This document shows, in pieces, positions 30,270 to 38,354 of a stretch of DNA of 64,000 nt (position 1 is its first letter; the number at the start of each line of letters is the position of its first letter). The stretch is from Mesorhizobium sp. (GTDB lineage: Bacteria > Pseudomonadota > Alphaproteobacteria > Rhizobiales > Rhizobiaceae). The position numbers were made by a program, and so were the translations under genes. Under the pieces are notes generated by a model, which had not been told where the DNA came from, did no database searches, and saw only the letters and a list, made by a program, of their open reading frames with translations. Location of the stretch: positions 30,243 to 94,242 of the forward strand of contig NZ_JAFKIC010000109.1 in the NCBI RefSeq assembly GCF_017306585.1, written 5' to 3'.

Positions 30270-31460
30270 ATGAGCAGGAACAGAGGCGTGGTCTATGTCG
30301 GACCGGGCAAGGTGGAGGTGCGCGACATTCCGGATCCGGTTTTCGCGGCGCCGGACGGGCGCAAGATCGAGCATGCCGTGATCCTGAAAGTGATCTCCAC
30401 CAATATCTGCGGCTCCGACCAGCACATGGTGCGCGGCCGCACCACGGCCGAACCCGGCCTGGTGCTCGGCCATGAGATCACCGGCGAAATCATCGAGAAA
30501 GGCAGCGATGTCGAGATGCTCGAGGTCGGCGACATCGTGTCGGTGCCCTTCAACGTCGCTTGCGGCCGCTGCCGCTGCTGCAAGGCGCAGGACACCGGCG
30601 TGTGCCTCACCGTCAACCCGGCGCGTGCCGGCGGCGCCTATGGTTATGTCGACATGGGAGGCTGGATCGGCGGTCAGGCCCGCTACGTGACGGTTCCCTA
30701 TGCCGATTTCAACCTGCTCAGGTTCCGCGACCGTGACCGGGCGATGGAGAAGATCCGCGACCTCACCATGCTTTCAGACATCCTGCCGACCGGCTTCCAT
30801 GGCGCGGTGAAGGCCGGCGTTGGGGTGGGGTCCACCGTTTATGTCGCGGGCGCTGGCCCGGTCGGTCTTGCCGCCGCCGCCTCTGCGCGCATTCTTGGCG
30901 CTGCGGTGGTCATGATCGGCGACTTCAACAAGGAGCGTCTGGCGCATGCGGGCAAGGTCGGCTTCGAGCCGATCGATCTTTCCGCCAGTGACCGTCTAGG
31001 CGACATGATCGCCGAGGTGACGGGTAGCAACGAAGTCGACTGCGCAATCGACGCGGTCGGCTTCGAGGCGCGCGGCCATAGCGGCGGCGAACAGCCGGCC
31101 GTTGTGCTCAACCAGATGATGGAGATCACCCGTCCGGCGGGCTCGATCGGCATTCCCGGCCTCTATGTGACGGAGGATCCCGGCGCGGTCGACAATGCCG
31201 CCAAGCACGGCAATCTGTCGGTGCGTTTCGGCCTCGGCTGGGCGAAGGCACAGTCGTTCCATACCGGGCAGACTCCCGTCGTGAAATACCATCGCCAGCT
31301 GATGCAGGCGATCCTGCACGACCGCTTGCCGATAGCCGACATCGTCAACGCCAAGGTGATCAGCCTGGAAGAGGCGGTGCAGGGCTATGAGAGTTTCGAC
31401 CAGGGCGCCGCACGCAAATTCGTGCTCGACCCACACGGCGACATCCTGAACGCTGCCTGA
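30270..31460 (+). CDS. fdhA: Formaldehyde dehydrogenase, glutathione-independent
   Basis: A 396-residue zinc-dependent medium-chain dehydrogenase of the glutathione-independent FDH type, which oxidises formaldehyde with NAD. The catalytic zinc Cys is Cys47 in NICGSDQHM, with GHEITGEI following; the structural zinc set is in ACGRCRCCKAQDTGVC; the NAD fold has GAGPVGLAAA. The long GGWIGGQARYVTVPYADFNLL segment and length near 400 match this subgroup. It probably belongs to the bmt transcript, 140 bases downstream. Its role is likely to clear formaldehyde released by GbcA and the later dimethylglycine and sarcosine demethylations. Confidence 0.93.
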   Translation: MSRNRGVVYVGPGKVEVRDIPDPVFAAPDGRKIEHAVILKVISTNICGSDQHMVRGRTTAEPGLVLGHEITGEIIEKGSDVEMLEVGDIVSVPFNVACGRCRCCKAQDTGVCLTVNPARAGGAYGYVDMGGWIGGQARYVTVPYADFNLLRFRDRDRAMEKIRDLTMLSDILPTGFHGAVKAGVGVGSTVYVAGAGPVGLAAAASARILGAAVVMIGDFNKERLAHAGKVGFEPIDLSASDRLGDMIAEVTGSNEVDCAIDAVGFEARGHSGGEQPAVVLNQMMEITRPAGSIGIPGLYVTEDPGAVDNAAKHGNLSVRFGLGWAKAQSFHTGQTPVVKYHRQLMQAILHDRLPIADIVNAKVISLEEAVQGYESFDQGAARKFVLDPHGDILNAA

Positions 31461-31474
31461 CGGCCCGCGTCCTG

Positions 31475-31575
31475 GAGCGGTTCAGCGTTTGATAGAATCG
31501 CTGACCCGCTCTAACTATCTGTTTTTACGCAATTCCGGACGCAAAACCGCTTCGCACTTTTGCTGGAATTGCTTT
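31475..31575. repeat. RIME-type mosaic intergenic repeat
   Basis: Two palindromes are joined: GAGCGG-TT-CAGCG (31475-31487) pairs with CGCTG-AC-CCGCTC (31499-31511), and GCAATTCC (31529-31536) pairs with GGAATTGC (31565-31572), enclosing GCAAAACCGCTTCGCACTTT. This structure matches what I know of Rhizobium-specific intergenic mosaic elements. It lies between convergent fdhA and metE and may end transcription from both sides. Confidence 0.8.
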
Positions 31576-31623
31576 GGCCGAGGTAACGGTGCCGCCAACT
31601 ATCTGCTGGCGGCACCTGACCGA

Positions 31624-33957
31624 TTAGGCAACTGTGCGCAATTGCCTCGCCGCTTCCACCATATTGACCAGCGCCGGCCGAACCTCTTCCCAACCACGTG
31701 TCTTGAGGCCGCAATCGGGATTGATCCACAGTTGCGTGTCGCTGAGGCGCTCACGGGCCAGCGTCATCAGATCGATCATCTCGCCGACTGCCGGGACACG
31801 AGGTGAGTGGATGTCATAGACGCCGGGACCGATCTCATTCAGATACTTGTGGGTCCGGAAGGCGTCGAGAAGCTCCATCTTCGATCGTGATGTTTCGATC
31901 GAGATGACATCCGCGTCCATGGCGCTGATCGCATCGAGGATGTCGTTGAATTCCGAATAGCACATATGGGTATGGATCTGCGTGCCGTCACCGACGCCGG
32001 AGGAGGCGAGGCGGAAGCAGTCGACAGCCCAGTCGAGATAGGTCTTCCAGTCGGATTTGCGCAGTGGCAGGCCTTCACGCAAGGCTGCTTCATCGATCTG
32101 GATCATGGCGGCCTCCGCCGCTTCGAGGTCGATAACCTCGTCGCGAATGGCGAGCGCGATCTGGCGGCAGGTCTCGTTGCGCGGGATGTCGTCGCGCACG
32201 AATGACCAGTTCAGGATGGTCACTGGCCCGGTCAGCATGCCTTTCATGGGCTTTTGCGTCAGCGATTGCGCGTATTGCCACCATGCGACCGTCATCGGCC
32301 GCGGCCGCGAGACGTCGCCGAATATGATTGGCGGTCGGACGTAGCGAGATCCATAGCTCTGCACCCAGGCATGCCTGGTGAATGCGAAGCCCGAGAGCTG
32401 CTCGCCGAAATACTGCACCATGTCGTTGCGTTCGAATTCGCCATGCACCAGCACGTCGAGGCCGATTTCCTCCTGCCAGCGGACGGCCGCGGCGGTCTCC
32501 CTCTCCAGGAAGGACTGATAGTCGATATAGCTCAATTCGCCCTTGGCGTGGTCGGCGCGCGCCTTGCGCACCTGCGCGGTCTGCGGAAACGAACCGATCG
32601 TCGTGGTGGGAAAACTCGGCAGGCCGAGCTTCCGCGCCTGGAGCTCTTGGCGCGTGGCGAAGTCGCTATGCCGGTGCCGCATGGTCTCGGTGACGCCCAG
32701 CAGGCGCCCCTCGACCAATGGATCGTGAACCTTGAGCGACGATGCGCGCGATTGAACGGCTGCGGCCGATGCCTGCAACTCCTTTGAAACCACATCCTTG
32801 CCAGCGCCAAGCGCATCCGCAAGCAGCGTGAGTTCGTCCATCTTCTGGATCGAAAAGGAGAGCCAGGATCTGAGGTCAGGGTCCAGGCCGGTTTCCAGTT
32901 CCACGTCGATCGGAACATGGAGGAGCGAACAGGACGGCGCAATCTCGATCCGGTCGAGCGGCCAGCCAGCCACGATCGGTCTGATGTGGTCGAGAATGGC
33001 CGGCAGGTCCGCCCGCCAGACATTGCGACCGTCGATCAATCCGAGCGACAGGATCTGGTCTTTACGGGAGAGGCGGGAAACCGGCTCAAGCTGTTCCGGT
33101 GCCCTTACCAGGTCGACGTGTAACCCGGCCACCGGCAAGGCAAGGGCTGTTTCCAGATTGTCGCCCAGGCCGCCGAAATAGGTGGCCAGCATGATGTTGA
33201 TATCCGGCACCGTCGTGGAGAACCGCTGATACGCAAGTTCGAGGCCGATACGCTCGGCCGGGTCGAGGTCGAGGGCGAGACAGGGCTCATCGATCTGCAC
33301 CCACCTGGCGCCGGCTTGCGACAGTTGCTGAAGGAGTTGAACGTAAACCGTTATCAGCCTCGGCAGCAAGGATATCGGGTTGAAACCGCCACCACGCGAT
33401 TTGGCCAGCTTGAGAAAGGTTACCGGCCCAAGAATGACTGGACGCGTGCGGATACCGAGAGCCGCCGCCTCACGAAACTCGCCGAGCGGCTTGGTCGAAC
33501 AGAGTTCAAACGTCTGGTCGGCCGACAATTCGGGGACCATGTAGTGATAGTTGGTGTCGAACCACTTCGTCATCTCGAGCGCTGCGACACCGTTGGCATG
33601 AGGGCCATGATTGCAGGCAGCGGAGTCATGATCGCCCTGATTGCCTCGGGCCATCGCGAAATAGACATCGAGCGGAACCTCGCCGCCGGTCCAGCCATAT
33701 TCTTTCGGGATCGCGCCGACCATGACGGCCGTGTCGAGGACATGATCGTAAAGCGAAAAATCGTTTGACGGGATTTTCGTGATGCCGCGATCCCGCTGCT
33801 CGATCCAATTTGCGGCGCGGAGTTTCTTGGCCGCTTCGAGCAGGTCGGCGGCCGAGGTTTTCCCGGACCAATAGCTCTCCAGCGCAGCCTTGAGCTCGCG
33901 GCGACGGCCGATGCGAGGAACGCCAAGAGTGGCGACCGGAACTGTAGGAATAGACAT
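31624..33957 (-). CDS. metE: Methionine synthase, cobalamin-independent
   Basis: A 777-residue MetE. It has the N-terminal half-barrel, then the catalytic half with ESFVRDDI-type segments: VLVHGEFERNDMVQYF, THMCYSEF (zinc His and Cys) and INPDCGLKTRGW (zinc Cys). It transfers methyl directly from 5-methyltetrahydrofolate polyglutamate to homocysteine. I start it at ATG 33957 (MSIPTV); ATG 33969 is also in frame, and the longer open frame runs back through the riboswitch. It is controlled by a cobalamin riboswitch and a SahR-like site, so it should replace MetH when B12 is short. Confidence 0.96.
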   Translation of the reverse strand: MSIPTVPVATLGVPRIGRRRELKAALESYWSGKTSAADLLEAAKKLRAANWIEQRDRGITKIPSNDFSLYDHVLDTAVMVGAIPKEYGWTGGEVPLDVYFAMARGNQGDHDSAACNHGPHANGVAALEMTKWFDTNYHYMVPELSADQTFELCSTKPLGEFREAAALGIRTRPVILGPVTFLKLAKSRGGGFNPISLLPRLITVYVQLLQQLSQAGARWVQIDEPCLALDLDPAERIGLELAYQRFSTTVPDINIMLATYFGGLGDNLETALALPVAGLHVDLVRAPEQLEPVSRLSRKDQILSLGLIDGRNVWRADLPAILDHIRPIVAGWPLDRIEIAPSCSLLHVPIDVELETGLDPDLRSWLSFSIQKMDELTLLADALGAGKDVVSKELQASAAAVQSRASSLKVHDPLVEGRLLGVTETMRHRHSDFATRQELQARKLGLPSFPTTTIGSFPQTAQVRKARADHAKGELSYIDYQSFLERETAAAVRWQEEIGLDVLVHGEFERNDMVQYFGEQLSGFAFTRHAWVQSYGSRYVRPPIIFGDVSRPRPMTVAWWQYAQSLTQKPMKGMLTGPVTILNWSFVRDDIPRNETCRQIALAIRDEVIDLEAAEAAMIQIDEAALREGLPLRKSDWKTYLDWAVDCFRLASSGVGDGTQIHTHMCYSEFNDILDAISAMDADVISIETSRSKMELLDAFRTHKYLNEIGPGVYDIHSPRVPAVGEMIDLMTLARERLSDTQLWINPDCGLKTRGWEEVRPALVNMVEAARQLRTVA

Positions 33958-33959
33958 GG

Positions 33960-33984
33960 CATACCCCATTTGGTTGGGGGCATG
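33960..33984 (-). promoter_or_regulatory. Hairpin over the metE ribosome-binding region
   Basis: On the minus strand CATGCCCC pairs with GGGGTATG around a nine-base loop (33960-33967 with 33977-33984). The GGGG is the only ribosome-binding-like sequence near the ATG at 33957. It could therefore be the translational output of the upstream riboswitch, although I cannot see an antisense segment in the aptamer that would toggle it. Confidence 0.45.
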
Positions 33985-34036
33985 GGTCAAGCGGATGCGT
34001 GCAAGGGAAGGCGGCCGAAGCTGCCATCTGCATGCT

Positions 34037-34260
34037 ACCACCGGGACACCCCGCCCGTGGACGTTCAATTCGTCGGGGCAGGTCTCCTGGCTCGCGGGTC
34101 GTCGCCCCTGTCCGTCTTCCCAGGCCGAACGCCTCAGTGACTTGTTGGACAGCGGCTCGCCGCTCACAGTTGCGGGGGCAGCTCCGGTATCGCTGTGGCC
34201 AAGGCCATGCTCACCGGATTCCCTCTTAGCTCCAGTCGCTCTAATACGATTGGAGAACCA
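34037..34260 (-). promoter_or_regulatory. Cobalamin riboswitch upstream of metE
   Basis: Read on the minus strand, the leader has TGGTTCT, AGAGGGAATCCGGTGAG, GGAGCTGCCCCCGCAACTGT, a CACTG box, CTGGGAAGACGG, GAGCCAGGAGACCTGCC and the P13-type hairpin CCACGGG with CCCGGTGG. The block at 34037-34068 is identical over 32 bases to the end of the nrdAB riboswitch (9919-9950). The metE start lies about 80 bases downstream. Cobalamin is expected to switch metE off, as is well established for metE in many bacteria. Confidence 0.96.
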
Positions 34261-34270
34261 CGACGGGCGC

Positions 34271-34324
34271 ATATTCGGCCAGCGCAGCATCGATGTCAAG
34301 AAAGATATAAAGAGATGCTTATGT
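34271..34324 (-). promoter_or_regulatory. metE promoter with SahR-like operator
   Basis: On the minus strand TTGACA (34294-34299) and GAATAT (34271-34276) are 17 bases apart, a good sigma-70-type promoter that would start transcription just before the riboswitch. Immediately upstream on the plus strand ATATAAAGAGATGCTTATGT (34305-34324) is a near-palindrome similar to the metH site (22826-22845). This gives metE both a transcriptional and an RNA-level switch. Confidence 0.65.
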
Positions 34325-34620
34325 CGTTATAGACATGGCGAAAGAGGACGGCCGTCATGCCGCCGATGGCTTGCCTACGATAAGTTCCCCGAAGGTTTTC
34401 AAACGCGCTATACGGGACTCGGCCGGCGTCTCCCCGCGATCGGCTTGGGGCTCCGTTTCGGTCGCCCAACGCGGTTTGTCGTCATAGCGCAGGAAGGTCT
34501 CGCTGACCTTTGCGATGGATTTGGACAGGTCAGGACCCGAACGAGAGCTGAAAAAGGTCGTATTCTGGCGTAAATTCGTGTGAACTTGGTAGGCTCCAAG
34601 ATTTTGCTGTTAGACGAAAA
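34325..34620. other. Intergenic region between metE promoter and dusA
   Basis: About 300 bases hold no gene I can support. A 50-codon frame on the plus strand (34335-34487, starting MAKEDGRHAADG) has no ribosome-binding sequence and no recognisable features. The AT-richer end (about 34540-34620) is the probable dusA promoter region. Confidence 0.4.
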
Positions 34621-35616
34621 ATGTTGAAAAATCAAGACCATAGAGTAGCCGTCGCCCCCATGATGGACTGGACGGACCGCCATTGCCGGTTCTTCCATCG
34701 CCAGCTGACGACGCGCGCGCTGCTCTACACCGAAATGGTGGTGGCTGACGCAATCATTCATGGCGCGCGCGAGAAGCTCCTCGCTTTCGACGGGGTCGAG
34801 CATCCGGTCGCGCTGCAGCTCGGGGGCTCCGATCCGGCAAAGCTCGCCGAGGCGGCCCGCATCGGCGAGGCCTTCGGCTATGACGAAATTAACCTCAACG
34901 TGGGCTGTCCGTCCGATCGCGTCCAGTCGGGCATGTTCGGCGCCTGCCTGATGAAAGTGCCCGACCTCGTCGCCGACTGCGTGGCGGCGATGAAGGCGGC
35001 GGTCAATATCCCGGTTACCGTCAAATGCCGGATCGGTGTCGACGAACAGGATCCGGAACCAGCGCTCGATGCGTTGGCCGACGGCGTTTTCGATGCCGGC
35101 GCCGATGCCTTGTGGGTGCATGCGCGCAAGGCATGGCTGGAAGGGCTGAGCCCCAAGGAAAACCGCGACATCCCGCCGCTGGACTATGATAGGGTCTATC
35201 GGCTGAAGGGCAGAAAGCAAAATAAATTCATTGGTATAAATGGTGGCGTTCAGTCGCTTGAAGAGGTGCGGGCGCATCTTGGCCATGTCGACGGCGCCAT
35301 GCTTGGCCGCGCCGCCTACCACACACCGGGCATTCTCGCCGGCGTCGACGCTGCTTTCTACGGCGCGACGCCCGGGACATTTGACTTCGCATCGCTGATC
35401 GATGCGATGGCGCGATACGCGGCGCGCCACATCGAACAGGGCGGCCGGCTTGGTCATGTCACCCGTCATATGGTCGGGCTGTTCCATGGGTTGCCCGGCG
35501 CACGTCGTTACCGCCAGATACTCTCCACCGACGCGACTCGGCCTGGCGCAGGTCCGGACGTGCTGAAGACGGCGTTCGCGGCCGTCGAGCTTGATCGGGC
35601 GGCGGAAGCGGCCTGA
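34621..35616 (+). CDS. dusA: tRNA-dihydrouridine synthase A
   Basis: A 331-residue FMN enzyme that reduces uridines in the D-loop of tRNA with NADPH. The N-terminal APMMDWTDRHCRFFHR motif, INLNVGCPSDRVQSGMFGACLM with the catalytic Cys, VKCRIGVDEQDP and WVHARKAWLEGLSPKENRD are all DusA-specific. Its length is typical. It stands alone between metE and the convergent protease gene. Confidence 0.95.
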   Translation: MLKNQDHRVAVAPMMDWTDRHCRFFHRQLTTRALLYTEMVVADAIIHGAREKLLAFDGVEHPVALQLGGSDPAKLAEAARIGEAFGYDEINLNVGCPSDRVQSGMFGACLMKVPDLVADCVAAMKAAVNIPVTVKCRIGVDEQDPEPALDALADGVFDAGADALWVHARKAWLEGLSPKENRDIPPLDYDRVYRLKGRKQNKFIGINGGVQSLEEVRAHLGHVDGAMLGRAAYHTPGILAGVDAAFYGATPGTFDFASLIDAMARYAARHIEQGGRLGHVTRHMVGLFHGLPGARRYRQILSTDATRPGAGPDVLKTAFAAVELDRAAEAA

Positions 35617-35624
35617 CTCAAATC

Positions 35625-36329
35625 TCAGTCCCTGAGGATCATCCGGTCGCCGCGCACATCGAAGCCCGACAGCGAGCCGATGAAGTTCATGCCGAGCAGG
35701 CTTTGGCTGAGCATGCCGGGTGCGGCCACCATCACCGACATGTCCTTGCGCACGATGCCGCCGATCGCCACCTGGTCGGTCCTGACGGCCGCGGCACGCG
35801 CCATGCCGTTGGCGGTCGAAACCGGGATCGTGTAGTTGAGCGCCGCCGGATTGAACCCCGCGGCCTGTGCGTCTTCCGATGTCAGCACCGTGCTGGTGGC
35901 GCCGGTGTCGACGACGGCCCTGACCGGATTGCCGTTGACCAGGATGCGTGCCTCGAAATGACCATTGTCCGCCTTGTCGAGCGTGACGGTTGCATGGCCG
36001 TTCTCGACACCGAGTGCCAGTGGGCTGCCGGGAACCAGGCCGGCGGTCACACGGCTGGCGACGTCCTGCAACTCATAGCGGTACTGGTAGCCGGCAATCA
36101 GCGCCAGCACGATGGCCGCCCAGGCGCCGAGGTTGCGGACCGTGGTTCCCAACGGCGTCGATCGGAGCAGGCCGGCGCCGACAAGGGCGCCGAAGGCACC
36201 GAACCATATCAAGCGGCTGAAATCGTAATTCTCAATGCCGAGCGTGCTGCCGGCGGAATCGTTGAGCATGAGCAGAGCTGCCCCCACGCCGATCACCGCC
36301 ATCAGTACCCAGAACAGCCGGTTGCTCAT
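35625..36329 (-). CDS. Retropepsin-like aspartic protease, membrane-anchored (TIGR02281 type)
   Basis: A 234-residue protein with two or three membrane segments in the first 100 residues (WVLMAVIGVGAALLML and AIVLALIAGYQY), followed by a single-domain aspartic protease with the catalytic triad AVVDTGATSTVLT near residue 140 and a hydrophobic-Gly ILG-like flap (LLGMNFIG). Proteins of this kind are common in alphaproteobacteria; substrates are unknown to me. The start at ATG 36329 is chosen over an upstream extension rich in Arg and Ala. It lies ten bases downstream of the DUF1289 gene, so the two probably form an operon. Confidence 0.82.
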   Translation of the reverse strand: MSNRLFWVLMAVIGVGAALLMLNDSAGSTLGIENYDFSRLIWFGAFGALVGAGLLRSTPLGTTVRNLGAWAAIVLALIAGYQYRYELQDVASRVTAGLVPGSPLALGVENGHATVTLDKADNGHFEARILVNGNPVRAVVDTGATSTVLTSEDAQAAGFNPAALNYTIPVSTANGMARAAAVRTDQVAIGGIVRKDMSVMVAAPGMLSQSLLGMNFIGSLSGFDVRGDRMILRD

Positions 36330-36339
36330 ACGTGCCTCG

Positions 36340-36570
36340 CTAGAGTGCGTCGCGTTCGCGCGCCATGCGGGTGCGGCGCGTTTCGCGGCGCGGCCGGCGC
36401 TCGACGGTCTCAAGCCGGGCTGGCAGCTCGGCCATAACGCTGCGGCGCGTCTCCGGTGTCATCCCCATCCAGGCGCCGATTTCCTCACGCGTGCGACCGC
36501 AACCGAAGCAGAAGCCGGTTTTCATGTCGATGGAACAGACCAGGATGCAGGGGGATTCGATGGCCGTCAT
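36340..36570 (-). CDS. DUF1289 family small Cys-rich protein
   Basis: A 76-residue protein with the DUF1289 pattern: PCILVCSIDMKTGFCFGCGR, then TREEIGAWMGMTPETRR. The four Cys could bind an Fe-S cluster or zinc. Start ATG 36570. It precedes the aspartic protease gene and is divergent from cobT. Function of the family is not established to my knowledge. Confidence 0.85.
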   Translation of the reverse strand: MTAIESPCILVCSIDMKTGFCFGCGRTREEIGAWMGMTPETRRSVMAELPARLETVERRPRRETRRTRMARERDAL

Positions 36571-36769
36571 CACTTTCTCTCGAGGGACCCGGTCGGGAAT
36601 CCGCTCTTCCACCTCCACATGGTGCAACGCTAAGGCCAATGCAAGCCCTCGCGATCGCGCCTCCCGCGGTCGGCCTCGCGGCAATCGAGGAGGACGGTCA
36701 GGGGAGGTTGTGCCGATCACACAAGGCGGGTATGCCGCTCACCAGTTCCAGGAATGATTTGCCCGCGAC

Positions 36770-37768
36770 ATGACCAGTGCCCTGCCTTTCGACGATTTTC
36801 GTAACCTGCTGGACAAGCTTCCGGCAGCCGACGCCACGGCCGAGGCACGGGTGCGCACGCTGTTTGCCAAGGCCGACAAGCCGCGAGGCTCACTTGGCCG
36901 TATCGAGGATGTCGCTGCCTGGCTCGCTGCCTGGACCGGCCGGGCTCCGCCCGCCGTGACAAAGCCCCTGATGGCGGTCTTTGCCGGCAATCACGGTGTT
37001 GTCAGGCATGGCATTTCACCCCGCCCGGTGGCGGCGACGGCCAATGAAGTCGAGCTTTGCGCGGCCGGTGGCGCCGCGATCAACCAGATCTGCATCGCCA
37101 ACGATCTTGGGCTGAAAGTCTTCGACCTCGCACTGCATATCCCGACCGCCGACATCACCGAGGATGCCGCCCTCGATGAACGCGGCTGTGCGGCAACCAT
37201 GGCCTTCGGCATGGAGGCGATTGCCGGCGGCACGGACCTGCTTTGTCTCGGCGACCTCGGGGTTGGCAATTCGACTGTCGCTGCTGCCTTGCTCGCCGCG
37301 CTGTTCGGGGGCGCGGGCGCCGACTGGGTCGGGCCTGGCTCGGGCGCCGATGCGGCGATGCAAGCCCGCAAGGCCGATGTGGTCGATGCCGCGCTGGCTT
37401 TTCATCGCGGCCACCTCGGCGATCCGCTCGAAGTGCTGCGGCGCGTCGGCGGGCGCGAATTCGCGGCGATCGCGGGCGCGATCCTCGCGGCGCGCATGCA
37501 GAAGATTCCTGTGCTGCTCGACGGCCTTGCGGCAACGGCTGCCGCAGCGGTTTTGCATGCCGTGAATCCTGCTGCGACCGATCATTGCCTGCTTGCCAGC
37601 CTGTCGCCGGAGCCCGCGCATGGCCGGGCGGCCGAGCACCTCGGGCTGCGCCCGCTGCTCGATCTCAGCATAAGCCACGGCGAAGGAGCAGGGGCCGCTC
37701 TTGCCGCGGGCCTGGTCAAGGCAGCGGCACTTACCAGCTCGGGCATGGCCGCGGCGGTGCGTGGCTAG
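36770..37768 (+). CDS. cobT: Nicotinate-nucleotide-dimethylbenzimidazole phosphoribosyltransferase
   Basis: A 332-residue CobT (called CobU in Pseudomonas denitrificans naming) that makes alpha-ribazole phosphate for the lower ligand of B12. It shows KPRGSLGRIEDVAAWLA at the N-terminus, AGNHGVVRHGISPRP, CLGDLGVGNSTVAAAL, and the late HGEGAGAALA segment where the catalytic Glu is expected. It shows that the organism makes or salvages cobalamin, so the riboswitches nearby respond to its own supply. The usual partner cobS is not adjacent here, and I see no riboswitch in front of it. Confidence 0.94.
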   Translation: MTSALPFDDFRNLLDKLPAADATAEARVRTLFAKADKPRGSLGRIEDVAAWLAAWTGRAPPAVTKPLMAVFAGNHGVVRHGISPRPVAATANEVELCAAGGAAINQICIANDLGLKVFDLALHIPTADITEDAALDERGCAATMAFGMEAIAGGTDLLCLGDLGVGNSTVAAALLAALFGGAGADWVGPGSGADAAMQARKADVVDAALAFHRGHLGDPLEVLRRVGGREFAAIAGAILAARMQKIPVLLDGLAATAAAAVLHAVNPAATDHCLLASLSPEPAHGRAAEHLGLRPLLDLSISHGEGAGAALAAGLVKAAALTSSGMAAAVRG

Positions 37769-37789
37769 AGCCCAGCAAGAGTTGCGGTT

Positions 37790-38317
37790 TCAACGCAGGC
37801 GATTTGGTATCCGGTAGACCACGGCCGTGTATTTTGCATTGGAGCGGCTGCCGACAACCGAGCCTCCAAGGCTTTCGGCAACTTTTCGGCTGGCGATATT
37901 CATTTCCGCGACCGGATATTCAAAACACTCCGGGTCGAGGTGTTCGATCGCCCATTCGGCAACAGCGGCCACAGCCTCTCCGCCGATGCCTCTTCCCTGA
38001 GAATCTTCCCTGATCCAGATGCCGAGCTCCGGGCATTGGGTCTTCGCCGCGTGAAGGCCGACAAGCCCGAGACAGCGATGATCCGCCAACGAACGCACGA
38101 CGAAATGCAGATCCGACCCATCGACGATCGGCGCCAACCAGGATCGCCATACCTTCGCAAATTCCGCAGCCGATCGAGGCGCCTCCCACTGCATGAAACG
38201 GGTTATCGCCGGGGTGATGGCCGTAAAGACCTCTTCGGCATCGGCAGCCGTAAACAGCTTCAGGCGAAGCCGCTCCGACCGTATTTCAACGAGGCTGGCG
38301 TCCCAATCCGTCGTCAT
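37790..38317 (-). CDS. GNAT family N-acetyltransferase
   Basis: A 175-residue acetyltransferase of the RimJ/RimL-like GNAT subgroup. It begins with SERLRLKLFTAADAEEVF, has ELGIWIREDSQGRGIGGEA as the acetyl-CoA-binding P-loop (near residue 105), and ends with NIASRKVAESLG. I chose ATG 38317; an in-frame ATG at 38344 would add nine residues. The substrate is unknown; relatives acetylate protein N-termini or small amines. Confidence 0.85.
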   Translation of the reverse strand: MTTDWDASLVEIRSERLRLKLFTAADAEEVFTAITPAITRFMQWEAPRSAAEFAKVWRSWLAPIVDGSDLHFVVRSLADHRCLGLVGLHAAKTQCPELGIWIREDSQGRGIGGEAVAAVAEWAIEHLDPECFEYPVAEMNIASRKVAESLGGSVVGSRSNAKYTAVVYRIPNRLR

Positions 38318-38354
38318 CGCGTTTCCGTTGTGGGTTGCGCGCACGCCGAAGGCG

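Noticed and set aside
34335-34487. A 50-codon plus-strand frame near the metE promoter
   Set aside because: No ribosome-binding sequence, no recognised features and overlap with the metE upstream control region make it unlikely to be a gene.
33890-34573. A 227-codon plus-strand frame across the metE leader
   Set aside because: It runs through the complement of the riboswitch and promoter and has no protein-like composition.
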